Below are positions 20,602 to 33,255 of a stretch of 64,000 bases of DNA, in pieces (within the stretch, counting starts at the first letter, position 1; each line of letters begins with the position of its first letter). The DNA is from Alentia gelatinosa (lineage: Eukaryota > Annelida > Polychaeta > Phyllodocida > Polynoidae), in the NCBI GenBank assembly GCA_950022655.1, contig OX465590.1, forward strand, positions 43,421,718-43,485,717, given 5' to 3'. The notes beneath the pieces were generated by a model. The model saw nothing but the letters and a program-made list of their open reading frames with translations. It was not told the origin of the DNA and made no database searches. The translations under genes were made by a program, and so were the position numbers.

Positions 20602-23600
20602 ATGTCCAAGTTGATAAATCTTCTAGTTCTACTCTTTGGTAAGTGCTTATTATTTCTGTATGGGCTACTGCATATATATATATATGCGGTTTGTCTTTAG
20701 GACTCAACCGCATGAACTTCGGTTTCCGACCTACGCGCTATATTTTGACAATATTGCACACATAAATTATGTTTCAGCGGATGTCATTACCAAAGGATGA
20801 TAATTCTACACTGCCCAATATAGCAATTTTGTCTTTGATTCATTTGATCTTAATTATCTAACACGTATATCTCACTATTACAAATGTGCATTCCCATTGA
20901 ATAACATTAATAATTTTCTAACAAACATGCACTAGAAGCTGGTGTAAAGGGATCAGATCTAAAATCTCCCAAAACATATGTGAATAAGTCAATTTGCAAT
21001 TAAGCTAGTCTATACTTGATAGTTCCATAATTAGTTGTTGCCTCTCTGTTCAGCCTAGTGTTGTTGATATATTGTATCAACTAACAATTCAGTATGTAAT
21101 CACCTTTATATAGCTGGATTGTCCCAACAGGTAGCTTAAGACATTACATTTATCATAACCAGCTAATAGGTATCGTAACTCCAAAAATTAAGATCCATGG
21201 GATGCCAATGTTGAAAAATGATTTCTTCCAGTACCTAAAAACTTACAAATGAGGTTATTGAATGTTAACTAACGACTTATAAAAGACTGCCAACCATTTC
21301 TTGTCTTCTATTGTCAAATATTATCTTTAATATTCTCGGATGTATTTGGTTTATTGATCATTTTCTAACACTGAAAAGGGAATTATTGCCTGTTCGGCTA
21401 TCATCTATACTCCTTTAAACCTTGAGGTGAACAATTCGTAATAGTGAACTATTGACAAATGATCTTCACCAAGAGCGATCGGCCATGGGAACAACTATGT
21501 TACCAAGACTAGCACAGAAATATCATTCCCTTCTCCATTCAATCTACCTACCATGGCAACAGCAACTATTCCTTAGAGCGTTACAGAATAAAAAAAAAAA
21601 AGGTTATGCAAACAACATAGACATTAGTATCAAGGCCAATAAGGGGGAAATAGAATATTGTATAACGAAACTGCAACACCTATCAGCTACCAGTTTGAAG
21701 ACTGCCCAAGCTGCTTTCACTTTTTTGTGTAATCGGCAATACGGTGTAGACATTAGTACCAAGTATGTGTTGACATATAGTCATTCAAAGAAAGTAGAAG
21801 ATAATGAGATGATTTACTGGTAGGGGTTTATTATATCCAATAGTGGTAGCATGGCAGCAAGTTAGATTATCTATTACTGCTTTCCAAAATCCAAATATCG
21901 CAACCTAGTTATGTCCCTTCCAAAGCTGTTTCATGAATTTGCGACAATGTTCCCACCGTTCACTCCGAGGAGTTGACGTGTAGCAATATCCGAGCGTATG
22001 CGATGATATTGCGTAGGGTCAACTCCGAGGACCGCTTTCATCTGAAACCAGTCTATAATGTATCTAGTTTCCACCTTTTCCTAAAAGATGCCATACCGAT
22101 AATAGTTCATATAGAAAAGCATTATTTTTTTATACGCACTATATTTCCGTATGTACCGGTTTTTACAACCCGGATCATACAAAATATCTGTATGCTCCGG
22201 GTATATGGTATGGCACACCCCCGATTTCTTTTTTATGGACACTTTGTATTAGGTGGATAATAAATTTCCATACGCTATAATTTATTAGCGGTAGGTGGCT
22301 ATTGCTATTACTACTGCTTACACTGTGGCATTTGATAAAATCGAGATGAGTACCTTTCAAATTCATTATAAATCCATATAGTCTTGGCAGGTTCTGGCAT
22401 TGGCATCTTGAAGATGACTGTTGAAGGAAGTGATAACGGTAGGTATTATTAGGTGTTTTTACAAGTTTACAGTGTACAGATAAAACATGTGAAGCGTGCA
22501 CACGTGCCACACTCATTATAATATGGAGCTTGGACAGAGAGAATTCACTGTCCATGCATGGAGGCAGTAGTTTAGTTCAAAGATTTTAAAAGAGAGGTTT
22601 TGGGATTAAATATCTAAAGGTGTAGCGGTTGCCGGCTATTGACTTGTATTAGTAGTTAGATATGATTGTATAAATTACAGCACCTTGATATTCATTAACT
22701 TCTCATCACTCTTAAAACAACCCTCGATTTGCATTTGGCAAAACTTTGCACAAACCTGATCTACGTAAAGTCCAATCCGATCTACCAAATTCAGAACATT
22801 CATATACCTTTGTCGGCGACAAAGTAACAGTACTTTGTCTCAGGCAAGGTATCCTAACGGAGTCGGCCCTAGTTGATAGATGTGGGGCAGCTAGGCAAGG
22901 GTGAGCCACCGATTAGTGACCCCCCCCCCCCCCCTTGAGATGTTCTTTTGTCACCAACGAGTTGTTGGTCGATGTTCTGAAATCGCTTGCCAAGATTTTA
23001 TCAACATGTTGTTAAATCCATTCGGCGAAAAAGGAACATTGGAAGTGCCCCCTGTTGCGCTGGCTGACAGGGGCCAATGGAGGACCTACACTAATCACTT
23101 GGTGAGCCTTGTAAGAGGAGTGTAAGAGGGTGGGTCCACCAACCGCGACAAGGCTACGACAAGTGCCGACATGAAAGTTCCAATCGCAGCCTTGTCGTGA
23201 GAAGAGCATTGTCGGGACAGTGGTGTCGGGGCGTGTCGTAGACGTTGCCGGTTTCCATAAAAAAGGCGCCCATGGTTCCGACACACTACGACAGTGATAT
23301 CGAGGAAACCACACCACTCCACGACAAAGGTCCAGTCGTAGCAAAAATCGAACATGTTCGATATTGTCGTGGCCTTGTCGGAGGGCCTCTGACAGGCCCC
23401 CGACAAGCTTCGTGTTGCAGCCTGTCGGGGCCTTGTCGTAGCCTCTTGTCGGGAACTATGTTCCACCAACCACGACAAGGCTACGACAGGCCTTCCAATC
23501 GAAGAGCTGTCGTGGACCTTGTCGGAAAGCCATTGTCGCAGCCTTGTCGTGGTTGGTGGACGCACCCTCTTACCTTTTAAATGTACATCTTACAATTCAT

Positions 23601-26600
23601 AATGGTGCAACCTGGTGCTTTTTACGTGTTGCCGTTTATGGGTGACAAACAGATAACTATTTCCAGGCCAAGATAAATCAGAAACATATTTGTGTTTCGT
23701 CTGTGTCCCCGATAGCCATCTCGTTTGAAGCGCTTCAGAATATTCACTAGGCTATCGCCGTTTTTCATATCCCTGGGCGCTCCAAACTCGATGGCATACG
23801 GGGACACAGACCAAACACTCATTAGTTTCTTTCTTAGTATGCGCGGCGCGTAATGGCGTCAGACCTCATACAGTTCCTCCTGGTCACAGTCGCCCCCTAG
23901 GCGAAGACGCAGGCAGAGTAAAGGGGGGCGTCCACCAACCACGACAAGGCTACGACAAGCGGCGACAAGAAAGTTCCAATCGCTGTTTGTCACGGCCTTG
24001 TCGTAAGAAGGGGGGGGGGGGGGGGGCTTTATGACAGCGTTGTCGGAGGGTGTCGGGAAGTGCACGCTCCACCAAAATTTACTATCGTAGACCATAGCGA
24101 CACGCTCCCGACACGCCATGGCCCCCGACAAGCTTTCAGTCGCAGCCTGTCGTGGCATTGTCGTACTCTTGTCGGGAACTGGGGTCCACACAAGCCTTCC
24201 AATCGTAGGCCTGTCGTGGACCTTGTCGGGAACCCATTGTCGTAGCCTTGTCGTGGTTGGTGGACGCCCGCCTTTAGGAGTGGCAGCGACGGTTCCAGCT
24301 GCCCTCCCCTAGTTTGTCCTCGTGAAGCCAATATTGTTCTTGGTTAAGTCCAATACACATCTACTGATTTGGGGTTGACCGATTAGTTCCCAAATTGTAT
24401 CGGAGTGGGTGAACTTGTCGCAGGCATATTATGTATCCCGTCGATCGACCGGCGGCCATCACAGCAGGATACTATAGAGGGGTGGGGGGAAGAGGGTATT
24501 AGTCCTACGCAAATCAGTCTACACTAACCGACAGAGATACAATTATGTACACCAAACGACTGAAATACGATTTCTGAGCGACAAAAGGCTACCGATGAAG
24601 GAACCACTAAGGGGCACTAATCGCCGGGAAAGTGCAACCAACACCTAAATAGTGTGTAAGAGGGTGCGTCCACCAACCACGACAAGGCTGCGACAACGGC
24701 TTTCCGACAAGGTCCACGACAGCTCTACGATTAGAAGGCCTGTCTTAGCCTTGTTGTGGTTGGTGGAACATAGTTCCCGACAAGAGGCTACGACAAGGCC
24801 CCGACAGGCTGCGACACGAAGCTTATCGGGGGCCTGTCGGAGGCCCTCCGACAAGGCCACGACAATATCGAACATGTTCGATTTTTGCTACGACTGGACC
24901 TTTGTCGTGGAGTGTTGTGGTTTCCTCGATATCACTGTCGTAGTGTGTCGGAACCATGGGCGCCTTTTTTACGGAAACCGGCAACGTCTACGACACGCCC
25001 CGACACCGCTGTCCCGACAATGCTCTTCTCACGACAAGGCTGCGACAAGGCTGCGATTGGAACTTTCATGTCGGCACTTGTCGTAGCCTTGTCGAGTGTC
25101 ATAAATACGCACCCTCTAAAGGAACCAGAGAGGTGTGGTAATGACGAGAAATCTGTCTTGGTGTCTATCACATATAACAAATAGAAATGCCGGGATTTCT
25201 GAGGGCTCACTAGATTAAAATACAAATTTCAGAATCATTTTTCATTGGCCGATAATACATGTATGTTGCCTATTTATTTGCAGGAAAGTCTTACCTGGAA
25301 CTGACAATCAATCAGACTATATACCAAGTGAATCAAGCAGTTGGAATAAAATGCATAGCTGCTGGTTTGGAGTTCGACCACCATTTACCTCGTCTCAGTC
25401 TTGCAGTGAAAAACAATATAGTACAAACCAATCGCAAAATCCCAACAAAATTCCCCTTTACTTTGGAGATCGAACATGTGTTAAACGCAAGTATGGAATA
25501 CAATGATCAGTTGGTAACATGTCGACTTACTAATAATGCCACGTTGCAGGAGAAAAGGGAGGAATATTTGACAATCATCGGTTAGTTGATTTTTTCTTAT
25601 CATGAACGCATTAAATTTGTTAGATGGTAACTTTGTATAGTTGTGAAACATAAAGCTTTAGAAAGTTTTAGAATCTCATAATAATAGTGGCATCATATTA
25701 TTTAAACAATACAAAACATAATGAATTACCATATACAGAGATATTTTAAGCTGTTGTTCTTTCTTAAAAGATCTTGCTACTTTCTTTAGGTGAACCAAAA
25801 TACCAAGAGATTGAAACTGCTGAAGGGGAGAGTGTCATAATGACCTGTCCCCCAGGAAACCTTTCACAGCAATGGTGGCACAGAAGATCATATATTACAG
25901 AAACTTCAGAAAACATTAGCGAAAGTATTGTGGGGCAACGCATCAACCATAACATATACAGGATTGACAGAGCAGAAAGCAAAGATGAAGGAGTTTATTC
26001 CTGCTTCGAAAAGATAATAGATGTTGAGTTTATTATTCTAAATGTAAAGTTAAATGTGAACAGTAAGTATATATGTTTGTTATTTGTTCCTCATTCCAAG
26101 CATTTTATTTCTTCTGAATCTCTGAGTCTAGTACATGTTAGAGAGCAAAGTCTTATTCATCATGTAATTTGTGATGAAACTGTCTTCTCAGATTACATCA
26201 CACCATCACAATTTGCTGTGCTTTCTGATATGCGGATGGGACATTTCTGGAAAGATATATTTTTAACATTCTTTCGCCAATTGCCTTTACAGTCTCAGAG
26301 ATGAAAACCACATTTCCAACCTCAGAAACCAACAAAGCTGCTATGGTGATAGGAATCCCAGCAGGAGGTGCAGTACTCATTGCTGGATTCCTGGCTTTTG
26401 GTATTTACAGATGTAAGAAACATAAGCGCACAATCGGTATGTATATTTGGTATTCGACATTGCTATTAAAAGAATATTTCTAATATTCATTTTGTTCATT
26501 AAATGAACCGGTTGGTAAATACCTTAGGTCCACAACAGTCGATATATTCTTATCATTTGAGGTAGCATAAGGGGCCAACTTTGAATTCTGATCTCAGCAA

Positions 26601-29600
26601 AAGTGTCCCTTCATGCACACTAATTCTTACACATGTTTTGAAGTTATCGTTTCACTACATATTATCAATTAATATGACCAAAAAAGTCATACAAGGTTCC
26701 TCTGATAACCATTATATTTGTATCAAATCAGATTTGTTTCCCCCTTTTAGAATCCTTTTCCCCAGGGGTGGGATCTTTAGGCAGGTGTATATATTCAGAT
26801 CTACCAAAGTTGAGTTCCATATATCTGTTTTTTTATCAACAGATAGAAATGAGCTGCAGTGTCCCTCATATTGATAACATCAGGATCGACCCTCGTGGGA
26901 TAAAAACTTTTAAAGTAGCTTCTAATACCAATCAAAGACTTGGTGAAGTATGAAATATATAATATTTGAAAGTGGCTTCCATTGATTGTAGAAGATGAGA
27001 ACTATGACGAGCTAGATGAGCTGGAGATGCAGCAAGGCAAACCCCCACGTCAAGGTCAGTCTTTTGATAAAAAAAAAAGGACACACACACAACGTACAAC
27101 GGCAGTTTAAAAGTTTGATACTTGAAGTTGAATGTTGACAGTTTTACACTTGTCATTGTAAATGAACATGACATGGTTAAGTATCAATTCGGGCTATATG
27201 GTTAAAAACGGCATAGTACGTGCTTCCTTAATTGCCCATTTGCGAGTTGTCTTTGCTCTCTCTGATTTTTTATGAGTTTGTTTTTGCCGAGTGTAGATAC
27301 GGGGGTGTGGAGGAATGGGCAGTGGATTGCGCCATATTCTTTTGGTCACCCAAACGCCAGTACATCACACAGATCTGTATCATTATAATTTTCCAAGATG
27401 CGCCCCCAGGAGGTCGTTGCTACTACGTTGAATAGCGACCCGTGGTCGAAATCGTTGCTCCAGACGCTGGTAGCCTATATGTAACCACTCTAATCTTTAG
27501 GCAATGTATATATATATCATGTGCAAGCACACTCTAATAAACCAGAAAAAGGACTGCAGCTCTGCCGGTTATAGTCCCTGGGCAACAATATGATCACATA
27601 GCAAAAGACTGCACATGAAAAGATTTAATAGCCTTCAGGCACTATGTCATTGGAACTGGCTGTCGGAAATGTCAATTAACGGTGACAGTAGTGATAGCAA
27701 ACTTGGTTATATAGCTGGATCCTGAGATCACAGAACACTAAACAATAGCTTAAAATGTGTCTAAGGGATGTCAGAACATGGCAACATAGCAAAAACCTGC
27801 ATATAAAAAGGTTCTGTAGTCTTTAGATACTATATGTCTTTAGTACTGGCTCTCAGATATGACAAGCAACATGAGCTGCAGGGGTAGCAAACTCGGTAAT
27901 ATACCTGGAACCTGATATCACACAACACTAAAAATAGCTCAAAATGTTCCTAAGAGGTGCTATAATATGGCCAGATAGCAAAAAACTGCATATGAAAAGG
28001 TTATATAGTCTTTAAATTATTTAAGAAACAGATAATATAATCATTATCCTCCGATTCATATAGTTTATGTATTTGAAATACATCTTTTTTCTTCCTTTTT
28101 ATTTGTAAATGTCTTCCTTTTATTCCTTTCAAAAACCAATAATGATTGACATTGTCATAAAGATCATGAAGTAAGAATACTATCCTAATTTACTATACAT
28201 TCATCTTTGGTATAGTTGATGTAGAGAATACTAGCCGAGGAACACAAACAATCATGCCAGAATCCAGAGGAGCAGAACCTGAATCGAAGTCCGCTCATTC
28301 ACCTCGTAGACTTAAAAGTAAAATGGAGAAGGACCAAGCTTTCCCATACATGATACAAGATTTCAAAGGTAAATATTTATTCCACAATATTTTCTAAGTT
28401 TATTTTGAGTTTATGCAGGAGAAAGTAAGATGTACAACCTGTCAGTTCATAGTTAAATAATACTATAAGTGATATTTTGCGAGACGAAGTGTGTAGCATG
28501 GGTATTCAACCATAATTTTTTCCAAATTAAATCGGGCCCGATTTGCGAAAGTCGGGGGCCAGAATTTTTTGAGGGAGTTCTCATGAAATACTATTTAAGT
28601 GACGCTTTTCAGTCTAGTTGCCAATTTCTTACAGAAAATATCCGTGTTCATGAAGATAAGAACCTGTCAGTCAGTCGGTTCCCATCTGAGGAAATCCTTC
28701 CATCTACGGAAACACTCAGTAAGGTTAACTTCAAGTTCACAAAGTTTCACAAATATTTGAGAGAAAACTTCAACAACGTATCCAAATATGTTTCAGGTCT
28801 ACTATAAATCTTCTCACTTTACAATGATAACAATATTAGAAGCTCAAAATAGCACAAACCTTTATACTATATTCAGAAAAAGTATACATAGAAGCTGCCC
28901 TATGATTTGGGTATTATTTAACTGCTAGTTTCTGCTTCAGACCAGATACTATCAGACACTTCGAGCTCATCGGAAGATAATTGGGATAACCTGCCAATCG
29001 TAGGTATGTACAATCAACCAGTGTTTACATGTGCTTTATGAAATAGACTAAAATCTAAAGTAAAGTTGTAGAAAAATCATGTATTAAGTTCAAACCTTTC
29101 TGATATTAGTTATTGATTACCCTTATTTCATGATATGTTATCTTATCCTACCCCTAATAAAGAAACGCCATAGACTTAACATAGGGAAATTTTGTGTGGC
29201 AGGCCGTGACATAAAGTGTTTTTTATGCCACTAGAGTAATAACAATATTGACCAATCAGAGAGCAGGATCTCAGCTACTATGAAAAAAAGTTCTGTTGGT
29301 CATTGACTCAATATTTATCTTTTAGTAATACAAAAGCATAGACGAGATAGGATAAATACGAAACCGAACTCGAGTTAGACTTGTTAATGTCTATGCCACT
29401 GGTCAGGTCTGCTCCTTACTACACTCGTGTAGTAATACGCGATCTTCCCGTCGTGGCATAAACATTGTCAAGTCTAACTCTCGTTCGGGTTCTACTAATT
29501 ATCTACTTACTCTACCCATCGGTGATGTTGCAGGGAACAAGATATCTACTACAAGGATATATGGCAAGAATCCAGGTAATGGCAATTATGACGCGTTTTC

Positions 29601-31497
29601 TTTTCCGTGCCGTCACTATTAGAACACTTATTTAAGTTACAATGAACTAAAGGATTAATCAACTGAATACTATGACATGTGATCCTTCATGGAATCTTTA
29701 GGGTAGAGCTGTACAAAACTCGGCACCGAACCGAAGTGGTTTCCACCTTCGATGACAGTTTACCAACCGTAATCCAGTAGTTCTCGTATACAACGTTTGC
29801 CGTTTGATGGACTTATTTTATTGTGTTTACACTGTTTGATTTGTTGTTTATCTCAGCACTAAAAAAAATTCTCATAGTAATAAAAAACTCTTTATACACA
29901 GTCCAGACTCATTCATGAGATTCATGAGAGACATTATTTAATTAGTGGGTAAAGGATAATCTGCATATTGTGAATGTACTATACACCTATGCCTTAAAAT
30001 ACTCCAAATACCACCCTCTGCTATGGAAGTGGTAGTTGAGCCGTACCATCATACTGTGCCGGTATGGTGCCGTACCACCATACTTTGAAAGCTCGATCTC
30101 ATTGACCTATTTATGACACGATCAAAATTCAGACAAAAAAATCAAACAGGGAATTAATAGATAATATAATGAGACTATTAATACCAAAGAAAACAATTTT
30201 CAAAAAGTTTATTTACGAAATTGCGGCTATGAACATCGTGTGTGGTGTGTAGCAGAAAACAACTTCGACCCTCCCAAGCGAGTTGGATTTTAGCTTCGAA
30301 GTCAACTTATTTTGAATATTTACAAATATTTAGAGGTGTATAGTACAACTGAAACTTGTTAACCTAATTGGGACGGCCTATCGTACCTTGTTACTTGTTA
30401 AAATTTTCGCATTCGCTTTCGCTCTGCGAGCTCATGTGATAATTCTACCGATAGTAACAAGGTACGATAAGCCATCACAATTAGGTTAACTAGTTTCCCA
30501 AATATATTTACCTCCAGGTGTTGATAGTGAAGGGTATGAGATACCTGTGACTAGAGGAGGAAGAGACATGGCACAGAGGTCATCTCTCGCTACACCAGGT
30601 CTGGCCCGTACATCTGCAAAAGGACAAGGTAGGTATCCAACATTAGATCAGGAGATCTTCTTAAGCATGTGATACCATAGTATACTTTCAACAAGAATAA
30701 ATATAAAGAAAGTCTTTCGATTCTGAAACTGGTTGGCAGAAAATGTTGTAGGGTTCCACCAGGTACCCCTACAGCTCTGAGGCATGCTGGGGTATTATTT
30801 ATGGCTCTCTTTTCAAACCTCCAAGCCTTCTTTCGACATGCTGAGCGATACACATGAAAATTAACACGACTTTGTCTTGTGTCCTCCACAATCCATTTTT
30901 TTTTACTATAGTATTGCACCGTCTGGGCCCCGTTTAATAATATAGGATCGCACATGTATACCCTTTTTCCGTATGCCATAGAGACCCAGGGACGATGTGG
31001 GTCTACTTTATTCAACACTTTTGGATGACCTTATGGACGGCTAAGACTGTCTTAGTGAACAGATCGAAATACTATTATACCATAACCATTGCATGAGGTA
31101 AAGAAAATGGTCTTTATGTATGATCCTAGATTATTCAGCGGGCCCCTGCACCACAGTCTGACATGTCCTAGATACATACATTAACCTAATTTGCATATAA
31201 CTGAAAATCCGATTTCGGGGTGATATGCCCAAATATATCAATTATTTCACCATATGAGCGTGAAATTGATAAAAACCGGCTATGGTTCAGATCTTTGTAA
31301 ATAGCCCAAAAACAAGGGCTTATAGCTTATCATGCGATCTATACTACACCTAAATGCTATACATGTTAATGAATGGAAATGCATATGTAAATGATGCAAA
31401 CCATTACACCACAGTGAAAATTATATCAAATTTATCATCAGAGCAGTCAAAAGTAGACGCCTGGCTGGAGGAGATCTACATCCCTGAAGAAACTTAG
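20602..31497 (+). CDS. Type I membrane receptor with two Ig-like domains and long tyrosine-bearing tail
   Basis: Eleven coding exons: 20602..20638, 25284..25580, 25790..26062, 26293..26436, 26992..27054, 28216..28368, 28635..28796, 28941..29003, 29534..29575, 30518..30628, 31442..31497 (1401 nt, 466 aa plus stop). All introns are GT-AG and all ten are phase 1, which supports the model. Exon 1 encodes a signal peptide ('MSKLINLLVLLF'). Exon 2 (Ig1) has 'VGIKC...LVTCRL' and three N-glycosylation sequons; exon 3 (Ig2) has 'VIMTC...DEGVYSCF'. Exon 4 carries the membrane helix ('VIGIPAGGAVLIAGFLAFGI') then a basic stop-transfer. The ~250-residue tail holds YDEL, YMIQ, YEIP and YIPE, candidate SH2-docking tyrosines. 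Ligand and name are unknown. The first and last exons are less certain than exons 2-10. Confidence 0.8.
20640..22700. other. first part of Ig-receptor intron 1
   Basis: Mostly AT-rich with no recognised gene. A partial foldback relative lies at 21960-22060 ('CTGAAACCAGT' and paired 'ACTCCGAGGA' segments), similar to 43291-43430. The open frame at 21452-21823 lacks any recognisable domain and starts at a non-ATG codon. Confidence 0.4.
22720..23040 (+). repeat. dispersed repeat, 5' half (pairs with 40800-41045)
   Basis: Shares 'CCTAACGGAGTCGGCCCTAG', 'TTGAGATGTTCTTTTGTC' and 'AATCGCTTGCCAA' with 40800-41045. The missing 3' half is represented by an inverted piece at 24330-24450. A run of 15 or more C interrupts it near 22920. 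Confidence 0.65.
23125..23573. mobile_element. ~450 bp MITE, copy A
   Basis: Ends GAGGGTGGGTCCACCAACC / GGTTGGTGGACGCACCCTC. The body is dense in GACAAGG/CCTTGTC words. It is a near-complete reverse-complement match to 24656-25105: both contain 'AATCGAACATGTTCGAT', 'GATATCGAGGAAACCAC' and 'GCGCCCATGGTTCCGACAC'. The many open frames on both strands come from its low-complexity structure. Confidence 0.8.
23921..24275. mobile_element. MITE of the same family, diverged copy B
   Basis: Bounded by GCGTCCACCAACCACGACAA and TTGTCGTGGTTGGTGGACGC. The body has family words (GACAAG, TTGTCG) but differs from copies A and C. It contains a G run at 24009-24026. Confidence 0.75.
24330..24450 (-). repeat. 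dispersed repeat, inverted 3' half
   Basis: Reverse complement of 41060-41180: 'AGTCCAATACACATCTACTG' here against 'CAGTAGATGTGTATTGGACT' there, plus the 'GTGAACTTGTCGCAGGC' block. Confidence 0.6.
24656..25105. mobile_element. ~450 bp MITE, copy C, inverted relative to copy A
   Basis: Begins AGAGGGTGCGTCCACCAACC and ends near 'TACGCACCCTCT'. Long blocks are identical in reverse to 23125-23573, so the two are recent copies or an inverted duplication ~1.1 kb apart inside intron 1 of the Ig receptor. Confidence 0.8.
27587..28020 (+). repeat. 188-bp tandem repeat, ~2.3 copies
   Basis: Anchor 'A(C/G)ATAGCAAAA' recurs at 27596, 27784 and 27973. Each unit continues with 'CTGCA.AT.AAAAGG', 'TAGCAAACT.GGT.ATAT', then 'CACTAAA.AATAGCT.AAAATG'. 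It lies in the intron between exons 5 and 6 of the Ig receptor. Confidence 0.75.
29146..29250. mobile_element. short MITE, TTATCCTACCCCTAAT end
   Basis: TTATCCTACCCCTAATA near 29150 and 'ATGCCACTAGAGT' near 29228. The same end pair, in reverse order, occurs at 49735-49850 ('GCCACTAGTGGCATA' ... 'ATTAGGGGTAGGGTAATAA') and more loosely at 50955-51055. Confidence 0.5.
29360..29492. repeat. foldback element
   Basis: Arms of ~40 bp: 'AACTCGAGTTAGACTTGTTA' on the left against 'AAGTCTAACTCTCGTTCGGG' on the right. The loop contains TACTACACTCGTGTAGTA, itself nearly palindromic. Confidence 0.7.
30357..30492. repeat. foldback element
   Basis: Arms: 'TTAACCTAATTG' plus 'TATCGTACCTTGTTACT' at the left and the complement 'AGTAACAAGGTACGATA' plus 'CAATTAGGTTAA' at the right, with a loop around 30397-30455. 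Its right edge lies just before exon 10 of the Ig receptor. Confidence 0.7.
30923..31147. mobile_element. MITE, uninterrupted relative of 9055-10113
   Basis: Ends GGGCCCCGTTTAATAATA...GGATCG and 'GATCCTAGATTATT.AGCGGGCCCC'. Internal 'CCATAGAGACCCAGGGACGA' is the complement of sequence in the 9.2-kb copy. It lies in the last intron of the Ig receptor. Confidence 0.65.
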
Positions 31498-31660
31498 TAC
31501 AACGCTGTGTCAGCTGTCACTCCCTGAGGGACGAACAGAGTCGCACCACGTCTGACTATGAAGAAACGTGCCTGGGGCTTTACAAAGAGATGCTGAAGAA
31601 GAAGAAGGACCTCACAATGAGGCTCCAGATCTGTCAACCGCAGACTAAAGAAGAAACCAA

Positions 31661-31940
31661 CAAGTTTTGGTCAAAGTCGTCGTTCTCCACGAGTTTGATG
31701 CGGAGGGATTTGAACGAGGCGATGGCCGAGTGAATATCACGTAGCATTCAAATCAGTTGGAGAATGACTTCTTTGACTAAAACGATTTGCTTTCTGTATT
31801 TATCTCACCCCTGTACACACTAAAATAATGGACAACACACAGGATATAGACCATGGAGAACGGACCTCAATACTTGTAGTGGCATGTTGAACGAGAACCA
31901 ATGTTAAGCCTATGGACATTTATTCCAGGGGTGAAATAAA
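31661..31940 (+). repeat. dispersed repeat, copy 2, with short MITE end pair
   Basis: 31661-31905 matches 7855-8125. Within it TTTATCTCACCCCTG (31799) and CAGGGGTGAAATAAA (31926-31940) form the same terminal pair as the 418 bp element at 7995-8412, here only 142 bp long. It follows the stop of the Ig receptor by ~165 bp. Confidence 0.65.
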
Positions 31941-32410
31941 GGTACCACCTGCGTGCCTCTATGAAGATCCTGCAGCAAAAGGGATGATGAACATTTACTT
32001 ATGTAGCCATGTTATAAAGCCTGGTTCACATTTGCTTTGGTTTGAATTCACTGAAAGCAATCATTGCAATACATTTAACGTGAGATCATTTCGAACTATA
32101 ACTTAATATTTTAGGATTGATAGAAAACATAATTGGACAATGTTGAGGCGTTTCAGACAAAAATAATCGAAATATTCTAAATATGATGTGAATCCGGGCA
32201 ATTATATATAAATGTATATTCCTTTGTTTCCACTAAAGGAAGATATTGGGAAATAATGAAAGTAAAATATCTAATGAAGGATATGAATTGATTAACACGT
32301 GGTCTGAGAACAAAACAGATACGTTTTAGGGATATAAAATAGACATCCTGAGGTCTTTTATTATGAACATTATGATCATGATTTTGAGGTGAATTTAGGG
32401 TTCTTTTAGG

Positions 32411-32806
32411 TGCCTAAGCGCAGAAACGTGGTCAACTGCCCCGATATTCAGAGATTTAAGTTTTCCATTTTTCTTTGGAAATCCACTTTTACATATTCAA
32501 TATACGTAATTGCTTTTCCTTGTGTCGGACAAAGATAATATTAACTTAGCTTCATTTACGCCAATAAAACAGTCATGTGAACCTCCACACAGACCCTCAG
32601 CCCCATGCCATGGCCTACAAGGGCATATTATCCAAGTTTTCCCGGTCCCTCTGAGGCAGAAAAATCTACATGAAATATTTCCCTGACCCCAACTGGCATC
32701 CCTGGATATTATACGTGACCTTCCGACGCGATTTTGATTTTGTATCGGGAGGTGCATCGTAGACCATATCGGAGCCATATCGTAGTAGGTGGACGCCAGG
32801 CCTTAA
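32411..32806. mobile_element. MITE copy with ~265 bp insertion
   Basis: 32411-32450 ('GCAGAAACGTGGTCAACTGC') and 32716-32806 ('CCTTCCGACGCGATTTTGA' to 'GTAGTAGGTGGACGCCAGGC') correspond to adjacent sequence in the intact relative at 40301-40582. The stretch between is foreign, unrecognised DNA. Confidence 0.6.
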
Positions 32807-33139
32807 TCTCAACGCTCATAACCTTTCTCTGAAGGGAAAACTGTGAACACACATTATTTCGGACATTACGTTGACGATGCCGGCCGTGTTCCCCTTGATA
32901 CATCCTGGGAACAGAAATGTGACATAAAATCTCAAGATTGGTCCATGTAAACCAAACATTGGTCACTCACAGAGTCTCACTTTGCAGATTGGAATGTTGA
33001 CAACCCTGTTTCCATATATTACACTGATTTTTGTAAACTATTCAGAGGTTCATTTGAATTAGATAAAATCGATGTCAACACGGCGGAACATACGAGTGTA
33101 ACTGGATTTACACATATTTTCTGATATTCTAAAGGGGGG

Positions 33140-33255
33140 GGGGGGGTGTGTCCATTGAGCTCCCGACACACTACAACAGAGCCCTTCCGACAGGGATTTT
33201 CCTTGTCGTAGTGTGTCGTATGCCTTGTCGGAGTGTGTCGGAAGCAGTGGGTACC
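33140..33255. repeat. short relative of the GACAAGG MITE family
   Basis: Preceded by a G run at 33135-33147. Contains 'CTCCCGACACACTAC', 'TTGTCGTAGTGTGTCG' and 'CCTTGTCGGAGTGTGTCGG', an inverted arrangement with family vocabulary but no long match. Confidence 0.45.

Noticed and set aside
21452..21823. 123-residue open frame
   Set aside because: Starts at a non-ATG codon, has no recognisable domain and lies in AT-rich intron sequence.
23012..25225. Many overlapping open frames of 60-156 residues
   Set aside because: They arise from the GACAAGG-rich MITE family on both strands; composition is low-complexity and mirrored.
28469..28807. Single-exon 112-residue ORF
   Set aside because: Its second half is exon 7 of the Ig receptor (acceptor at 28634, donor at 28797); the upstream part is intron read-through.
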